Assembly: GCA_033720735.1 (NCBI GenBank)
Contig: JAWWBX010000140.1
Location: forward strand, 1 to 10,552
Direction of reading: 5' to 3'
DNA: 10,552 bases
Origin: B8-G4 sp033720735
Lineage (GTDB): Bacteria; Bacteroidota; Bacteroidia; Chitinophagales; Saprospiraceae
In this document: positions 6,436 to 10,552 of the stretch, one piece after another
Layout: the number at the start of each line of letters is the position of its first letter
How positions within the stretch are numbered: position 1 is the stretch's first letter
The notes under the pieces: model-generated
What the model was told of the DNA's origin: nothing
The model's input: the letters and a program-made list of their open reading frames with translations, nothing else
Database searches by the model: none
Program-made: the position numbers and the translations under genes

Positions 6436-7319
6436 TGCGCATTCTGATCTACGGCCAGCGCGTAGCCGAAAAACAACTTCCATACATCCAGGACTTGCTG
6501 CTGACGATCGACGAAGAGGAGATGGAGTGCCTGGTACATACGCCATATCTGGAAAAGCTCAATGCGCACGTCAAGGTGCCGGCGCGGGCCAAAGCCTTTG
6601 ACGGGACCGACGCCGACTTTGCGGCCAACAACATCGATTTTGTGATCTCCCTGGGTGGTGATGGCACGATCCTCAGCGCGGTGACCATGATCAAGGATCG
6701 CCAACTGCCGGTCCTGGGTATCAATATGGGGCGCCTCGGATTTCTGGCCAGCATCGAAAACACCTTTGCAAGCCAGGCCATCCAGATGCTGGCGCGCGGC
6801 ATGTATACGATCGAAGAGCGGACCATGATCTACCTGGAGACCGACGAAAAGATCTTTGCAGGTCAGCGGTTTGCACTCAATGATTTCACACTGCACAAAC
6901 GCGATACCAGCTCCATGATCACCATTCACACGTACATCAATGGTGATTTTCTCACGTCATACTGGGCAGACGGGCTGATCGTCTCTACGCCGACAGGGTC
7001 GACAGGATATTCCTTGAGTTGTGGCGGACCCATCGTCTTTCCCAACTCCGGCAATTTCATTATCACACCGGTCGCTCCCCACAACCTGAATGTCCGTCCT
7101 ATTGTGATCAGTGATACCAGCGTCATCTCATTCGAGATCGAGGGGCGATCATCCAACTACCTGTGCACCCTCGACAGCCGGTCGGAAGTGGTGACTTCCG
7201 ACCACCAACTGGCAGTGCGCAAATGTGACTTCAAGACCCGCCTGGTCTTGCTGGACAACTTCTCCTTTCTCAAGACGATCCACGAAAAACTGACCTGGGG
7301 CAAAGATTCCCGGAATTGA
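6435..7319 (+). CDS. nadK: NAD kinase
   Basis: Cytosolic enzyme that phosphorylates NAD+ to NADP+ using ATP (or polyphosphate), supplying NADPH pools. The 294-residue product matches the usual length. It shows the GGDGT nucleotide motif (74-78), the NMGRLGFLA segment, the NDFTLHK segment corresponding to the NE/ND motif, and DGLIVSTPTGSTGYS (179-193), the family's second diagnostic motif. I chose ATG 6435, which overlaps the upstream TGA (TGATG), rather than the in-frame TTG at 6432. The one-base overlap suggests coupled translation with the Omp85-like gene. The SDR reductase at 8736-9506 probably uses NADP(H), but it is on the opposite strand, so a direct link is not implied. It has no membrane segments and all key motifs are present. 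Confidence 0.96.
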   Translation: MRILIYGQRVAEKQLPYIQDLLLTIDEEEMECLVHTPYLEKLNAHVKVPARAKAFDGTDADFAANNIDFVISLGGDGTILSAVTMIKDRQLPVLGINMGRLGFLASIENTFASQAIQMLARGMYTIEERTMIYLETDEKIFAGQRFALNDFTLHKRDTSSMITIHTYINGDFLTSYWADGLIVSTPTGSTGYSLSCGGPIVFPNSGNFIITPVAPHNLNVRPIVISDTSVISFEIEGRSSNYLCTLDSRSEVVTSDHQLAVRKCDFKTRLVLLDNFSFLKTIHEKLTWGKDSRN

Positions 7320-7328
7320 AGCAACAGC

Positions 7329-8084
7329 ATGCAGATTACCTGTGAACGGGACGGCCGGCAATACACTGCAGATCTGGCAGACCCGTTGTCGATTGCCATT
7401 CGGTTGGACAGTGACCTCACAAGACAACCAAATGCCTTCGGGGCGCCACCATTCGAAGCATGGCCGGTGCGGGAAGGCACGTTTGTCGGAGCGCTTGCGG
7501 AGGGTGCCGCGGTCAACTTCTTTAATGTAAGGATCAACCCGCACGGCAATGGCACACACACCGAGTGTGTGCGGCACATCAGGGACATAGACACGGATAT
7601 CCATACGATCCTGCGAGACACGCTCATGTTTGCAGAGGTCGTATCAGTGTTTCCCGAACAGGGCACCGATGGGTCGCGCAGGATTACCGCACAGGCACTC
7701 GACGCCCTGACAACCGCGGATTGCCCGGGGCTGATCGTGCGCACCCTGCCCAATCCTGAGGAAAAGCGATCACGCCATTACACAGGATCAAACCCGCCGT
7801 TTTTCTCGCCGGAGGCAATTGCCTGGATGAACGACCGGGGTGTCAGGCACCTGCTGACGGACCTGCCGTCCGTAGATCCCGAGGAGGACGGAGGAGCGCT
7901 CAAAGCACACAAATTGTTCTGGGGTGTACCAGAAAACCCACAGCCGGACAAAACAATTACCGAGTTGATCTTTGTTGATAATGATATTGAAGATGGAGTA
8001 TATTTACTCAACATACAGATCGCACCCCTCGCACTAGATGTGAGTCCGAGTCGCCCGCTGTTATTCAGGATGAAGCCCATATAA
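7329..8084 (+). CDS. Cyclase-family metal-dependent hydrolase (kynurenine formamidase-like fold)
   Basis: Protein of 251 residues related to the cyclase/KynB superfamily of metal-dependent hydrolases and amidases. The hallmark HxGTHxDxPxH motif appears as the variant HGNGTHTECVRH, His72 to His83, so Asp is Glu79, Pro is Val81 and there is one extra residue between the first His and GTH. The remaining His (72, 77, 83) could still coordinate metal. Downstream, the TDLPSVDP segment (about 177-184) and AHKLFWG resemble the family's C-terminal conserved region. It starts 9 bases after nadK and ends 1 base before the next ORF, so it is probably part of the same operon. The substrate is unknown; true kynurenine formamidase is unlikely without a kyn gene cluster. 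Family assignment good, specificity low. Confidence 0.8.
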   Translation: MQITCERDGRQYTADLADPLSIAIRLDSDLTRQPNAFGAPPFEAWPVREGTFVGALAEGAAVNFFNVRINPHGNGTHTECVRHIRDIDTDIHTILRDTLMFAEVVSVFPEQGTDGSRRITAQALDALTTADCPGLIVRTLPNPEEKRSRHYTGSNPPFFSPEAIAWMNDRGVRHLLTDLPSVDPEEDGGALKAHKLFWGVPENPQPDKTITELIFVDNDIEDGVYLLNIQIAPLALDVSPSRPLLFRMKPI

Positions 8085-8085
8085 C

Positions 8086-8751
8086 ATGAAAGCGGATTCA
8101 ACAATACAAAGCTCCACGGCGTATCAGGCCTTCTTTGCCATTGACGAAGGGGAGTTTAAGGAGAAGATCAAGTTTATCAACCGGCACCGCGCGTCCATTG
8201 CCACCCTGACACTGGATGAATACGTGGAGATCATGGACGCCTACGCTGAAGCCTTGTTCGAAACGGGCCGTTTTCATAAGCACCTGGTGATCGCAGACGA
8301 ATTGATCGAACTGTCGATCATGCACAATATCCGGCAGGTCGCAGGCAAGGATCTGTACTTCGAGACCCTCTTTCAGAAAGCAGCGTCCCTGTACAACCTG
8401 AACCGAATACCAACGGCCATCCATATCCTGCAGGAATTAATGCGCATGCATCCGGACCATGAATCCACCAGGCTCTTCCTGATCAATTGTTACGTGCGGC
8501 AACAACATCGGGTGCACAGCCTGATCCGGCGGGTGAGCATTGCCGGCATTCTCGCGGCGGCAACATTCATTGCCCTCGAGCTGCTGGTGGTCCGCCCGTT
8601 TATTCCTGAGGCTACGGGCGTGCTGGAAACCACACGCAACGCCCTCTTTATCGGGGGCGTCGGAACGTTGCTGGCTGGAGAACTGTGGGTCCGCTACCGT
8701 GCTGTGGCGCGCATGTACAAACACCTGCACCCGCCTTACGATCGCAAGTAG
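8086..8751 (+). CDS. TPR-like membrane protein with two C-terminal transmembrane helices
   Basis: Uncharacterised protein of 221 residues. About 20-135 is a helical domain with TPR-like repeats, best seen at 90-120 (LFQKAASLYNLNRIPTAIHILQELMRMHPD) and a weaker unit at about 47-80. Residues 149-172 and 185-203 are hydrophobic and probably span the inner membrane, joined by a short loop at about 173-184, with a basic cytoplasmic tail. This suggests a membrane-tethered scaffold that binds partners with its TPR face in the cytoplasm. Start ATG 8086 lies one base after the cyclase stop, so co-transcription is likely. Its last 16 bases are shared tail to tail with the minus-strand SDR gene. No named family is recognised. 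Confidence 0.7.
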   Translation: MKADSTIQSSTAYQAFFAIDEGEFKEKIKFINRHRASIATLTLDEYVEIMDAYAEALFETGRFHKHLVIADELIELSIMHNIRQVAGKDLYFETLFQKAASLYNLNRIPTAIHILQELMRMHPDHESTRLFLINCYVRQQHRVHSLIRRVSIAGILAAATFIALELLVVRPFIPEATGVLETTRNALFIGGVGTLLAGELWVRYRAVARMYKHLHPPYDRK

Positions 8752-9506
8752 GAGGCGCCGTTGACATCGATGATCGCTCCTGAACTCCAAATGCTGGCCG
8801 GGTCGGCCAGATACATAACGGCATTGGCGACCTCCTCCGGACGGGCGACCCGCCCGAACGGAGACTGTGCCCTGATCCGCTCTCCCTCGTCGCTTTCCAG
8901 CAAGTCTGCCACCATCTCTGTCTCAACAAAACCAGGGGCGACCACACCAACACCAATATCGTACGGTGCAAGAGCGATCGCCATAGACTGGGCAAACGCA
9001 TGCAACCCGGCCTTGCTCGCCCCGTAGGCGGGCTGGCTTGGCTCACCGCGGAAAGCACCGCGCGAACCCACACAGATAATCCGGCCTGAACGCTCCCTGA
9101 GCATATGGCGCGCAGCGCAAAAGGTGACATTGGCGGCACCAATCAGGTTGACGTCCAGCGTCTTGCGCCACTCGGACTGCCACGTTTCATAGGTTACCTT
9201 GTCGATCGGGTGGTGTTCATGGATCCCGGCATTGTTGACCAGGACATCGATCCCGTTAAGTTGACCAATAGCCTGTTCTACCAGCGCCAGTGCGCCGCCC
9301 GGCTGGCCGATGTCCGTTTTGAGGGCGACATGTCCCGTTCCTTTGAGCGACTTGAGACAAGCCTCGGCCTCAGCATCGTTTGATCGATAATTGATGGCCA
9401 CGAGGGCTCCTTCGCGCGCGAATGCCTGCGCAATCGCGCGCCCGATGCCCCGTCCACCACCAGTGACCAGGACTCGGGTTCCTGTAAACCGTGCATTGTC
9501 TGTCAT
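8736..9506 (-). CDS. SDR-family oxidoreductase (FabG-like)
   Basis: Classical short-chain dehydrogenase/reductase of 256 residues. It shows the TGGGRGIG nucleotide loop (15-22), NNAG (91-94), and the catalytic Asn120, Ser148, Tyr161 and Lys165 (YGASK). PGFVETEM (191-198) and the C-terminal DVNGASYL strand complete the fold. Basic Arg41 after the second beta-strand suggests NADPH preference. It is FabG-like, but stand-alone location makes the fatty acid reductase role uncertain; a 3-oxoacyl or sugar/alcohol dehydrogenase is equally possible. I prefer the start at ATG 9506 because it leaves a normal 13-residue lead to the nucleotide loop; an upstream in-frame ATG at 9554 would add 16 residues and is less likely. 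It converges on and overlaps the TPR gene by 16 bases and is divergent from the NVGIG-repeat gene. Confidence 0.93.
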   Translation of the reverse strand: MTDNARFTGTRVLVTGGGRGIGRAIAQAFAREGALVAINYRSNDAEAEACLKSLKGTGHVALKTDIGQPGGALALVEQAIGQLNGIDVLVNNAGIHEHHPIDKVTYETWQSEWRKTLDVNLIGAANVTFCAARHMLRERSGRIICVGSRGAFRGEPSQPAYGASKAGLHAFAQSMAIALAPYDIGVGVVAPGFVETEMVADLLESDEGERIRAQSPFGRVARPEEVANAVMYLADPASIWSSGAIIDVNGASYLRS

Positions 9507-9567
9507 GAGTTCATCAATTGCCAGTTGCAAAATATCAATTCGCACCAGCAACATCCCAAAACCACCA

Positions 9568-9599
9568 TGGCATTGCCACCGGGCTCCCGCAAATTGCGG
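9568..9599. promoter_or_regulatory. Two adjacent palindromes, candidate operator, before the NVGIG-repeat gene
   Basis: TGGCAtTGCCA (9568-9578) and CCGCAAaTTGCGG (9587-9599) are both perfect palindromes around a single central base, with centres at 9573 and 9593, 20 bases apart (about two helical turns). They lie in the 108-base divergent gap between the SDR and secreted-protein genes, 15 bases before the ATG at 9615. Both contain TTGC/GCAA- or TGCC/GGCA-type half sites, as for a helix-turn-helix regulator dimer. No experimental support. Confidence 0.45.
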
Positions 9600-9614
9600 T
9601 CAAAGGCTCAAATC

Positions 9615-10552
9615 ATGCACAACACAAATCAACTTCTTATCGTCATTGCCTGTCTCACTGCCTGCATTTCGGTTACAGCGCAGAATGTGGGCATCGGCAC
9701 GACCACGCCGGCACGGCTCCTCGAAATTGAAGGCACCGGAGACCGGTTTCTGAGGGTACATACCACATCAATAGGCGGCAGTGCTGCGGGTCTGGAGCTC
9801 ATCCGGGGGAGTGAATTCAGTGGCACCGACTGGCAGATCGTCAATGATGGCGGAGTCCTGCAGTTTCGCGACGCCCTGGATAATTTCAGCAGTGCAGGCG
9901 AACTCAACATGGTCATCACGCAAGGGGGCAATGTTGGTATCGGGCTCGCAACGCCCGAAGCGCATCTGCAGGTGCAGGGCGATGATGCCATCGGGTCCTC
10001 CGATGGAGGCAACTGGTTCAAGGTCGGATCGGCGACGGGCAGCTACCTCGCGTTCGACAACAATGAGATCGCAGCGAAGACCAGCACCGGCGCTGCCTCA
10101 CTCCTGTATCTCCAGTATTGGGGCGGTAATCTGTCGCTCTGTGCGAATAATGATGGCGAGGTCGGCATCGGCACCACATCACCCGATGCCAAACTGCACG
10201 TCACGGATGGCTCCGACGTCAACTTTTCCGGAGGAGGGCAACTCGTGCTTGGACCCACCAATGGTGCCAACCTGGCCATGGATGGCAACGAAATTCTGGC
10301 CCGGAACAACGGCAACGAAGCACCGCTGTTCCTGCAGATCTCCGGTGGCGATGTCCTGATGACGCCCAACGAAAACGGGCAGGTGGGTATCGGCATTACC
10401 TCGATGGCAAACATGCCTACTGACGACTACCTGCTGGCAGTCGATGGCAAGATCATCAGCGAGGAGGTGCGGGTCGAAATGAGCGGGTCGTGGCCGGATT
10501 ATGTCTTTGCTGAAGACTATGCGCTCAAGCCGCTCGATCAGCTTGAAACTGA
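9615..10552 (+). CDS. Secreted NVGIG-repeat (tail-fibre-like) protein, 3' end cut by window edge
   Basis: About 312 residues are visible, no stop reached. An N-terminal signal peptide has a hydrophobic core at about 7-22 (LLIVIACLTACISVTA); cleavage could be by signal peptidase I before Gln23, or LTAC (14-17) could act as a lipobox. The mature part has four copies of a VGIG motif at residues 24, 106, 182 and 256, spaced 82, 76 and 74 residues. The first three are followed by xxxP and an LxV/I strand; the fourth is degenerate. The last visible segment (about 285-312: GKIISEEVRVE, then SGSWPDYVF and DYALKPLDQLE) matches the C-terminal part often seen in Bacteroidota surface proteins with an endosialidase-chaperone-like tail domain. 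Likely function is an extracellular beta-rich structural or adhesive protein. There is no Shine-Dalgarno before ATG 9615. The C-terminus, and hence any autoproteolytic domain, lies outside the window. Confidence 0.85.
   Translation, partial: MHNTNQLLIVIACLTACISVTAQNVGIGTTTPARLLEIEGTGDRFLRVHTTSIGGSAAGLELIRGSEFSGTDWQIVNDGGVLQFRDALDNFSSAGELNMVITQGGNVGIGLATPEAHLQVQGDDAIGSSDGGNWFKVGSATGSYLAFDNNEIAAKTSTGAASLLYLQYWGGNLSLCANNDGEVGIGTTSPDAKLHVTDGSDVNFSGGGQLVLGPTNGANLAMDGNEILARNNGNEAPLFLQISGGDVLMTPNENGQVGIGITSMANMPTDDYLLAVDGKIISEEVRVEMSGSWPDYVFAEDYALKPLDQLET
9684..10412 (+). repeat. Four degenerate coding repeats (VGIG units) in the secreted protein
   Basis: The units begin at about 9684, 9930, 10158 and 10380 and share gtnggnatcgg-type DNA encoding VGIG, followed in the first three by a Pro and a short beta-strand. 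The repeat period is about 74-82 codons. DNA conservation is limited to the motif, so these are old protein-level repeats and not a recent tandem duplication. Confidence 0.7.

Noticed and set aside
8754..8759. GGCGCC palindrome beyond the TPR gene stop
   Set aside because: Only 6 bp, inside the SDR coding sequence and without a T-run, so not a terminator.
9507..9554. 16-residue N-terminal extension of the SDR from ATG 9554
   Set aside because: The extension is not needed for the fold, falls in AT-richer promoter-like DNA, and ATG 9506 gives the usual distance to the nucleotide loop.
1..10552. CRISPR array, insertion sequence, tRNA, rRNA, integrase or toxin-antitoxin pair
   Set aside because: I saw no regularly spaced identical repeats, no transposase or integrase motifs and no tRNA or rRNA-like sequence on either strand.

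Overview
The window looks like a chromosomal segment of a member of the Bacteroidota. Three things suggest this: a Cox15/CtaA-type heme A synthase; a run of housekeeping genes whose start codons almost all lack a Shine-Dalgarno sequence; and a secreted protein built from NVGIG repeats that ends in the tail-fibre-like segment common in this phylum. A Saprospiria/Lewinella-like lineage is my guess from protein style and cannot be proven here. The genes have ordinary, fairly GC-rich coding sequence. One intergenic region (about 890-1205) is strikingly AT-rich.

Layout. Positions 1-830 (minus strand) hold most of a heme A synthase gene cut by the window edge. It is preceded by a possible 12-codon leader ORF with a perfect AGGAGGT ribosome binding site. 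Positions 862-1270 are a divergent, gene-free gap with DnaA-box-like 9-mers, a segment of about 10% GC, a perfect 10-bp inverted repeat and repeated AAGATTGT words. I flag it as a candidate replication origin or complex regulatory region. From 1271 to 8751 eight genes run rightward: dtd (D-aminoacyl-tRNA deacylase), a MazG-like nucleotide pyrophosphohydrolase, a GAF-PP2C (SpoIIE/RsbU-type) phosphatase, a TM2-TPR-SHOCT protein, a CBS-pair protein, a small Omp85/BamA-like outer-membrane protein, NAD kinase, a cyclase-family metal hydrolase and a TPR membrane protein. An SDR oxidoreductase gene (8736-9506, minus) overlaps the TPR gene tail to tail. It is divergent from a secreted NVGIG-repeat protein (9615 to the window end), and the gap between them carries two palindromes centred 20 bp apart.

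How the genes fit together. dtd and the MazG-like gene overlap (TAATG) and both do quality control: one clears D-amino acids from tRNA, the other cleans the nucleotide pool. The CBS, Omp85 and NAD kinase genes overlap by 4 and 1 bases and are probably co-translated, followed closely by the cyclase and TPR genes. A candidate Bacteroidetes-type promoter sits just before the CBS gene. The window is mostly ordinary housekeeping DNA. I found no CRISPR array, insertion sequence, tRNA, rRNA or obvious defence or biosynthetic system. The parts most worth a second look are the 862-1270 region, the leader ORF and the palindrome pair.
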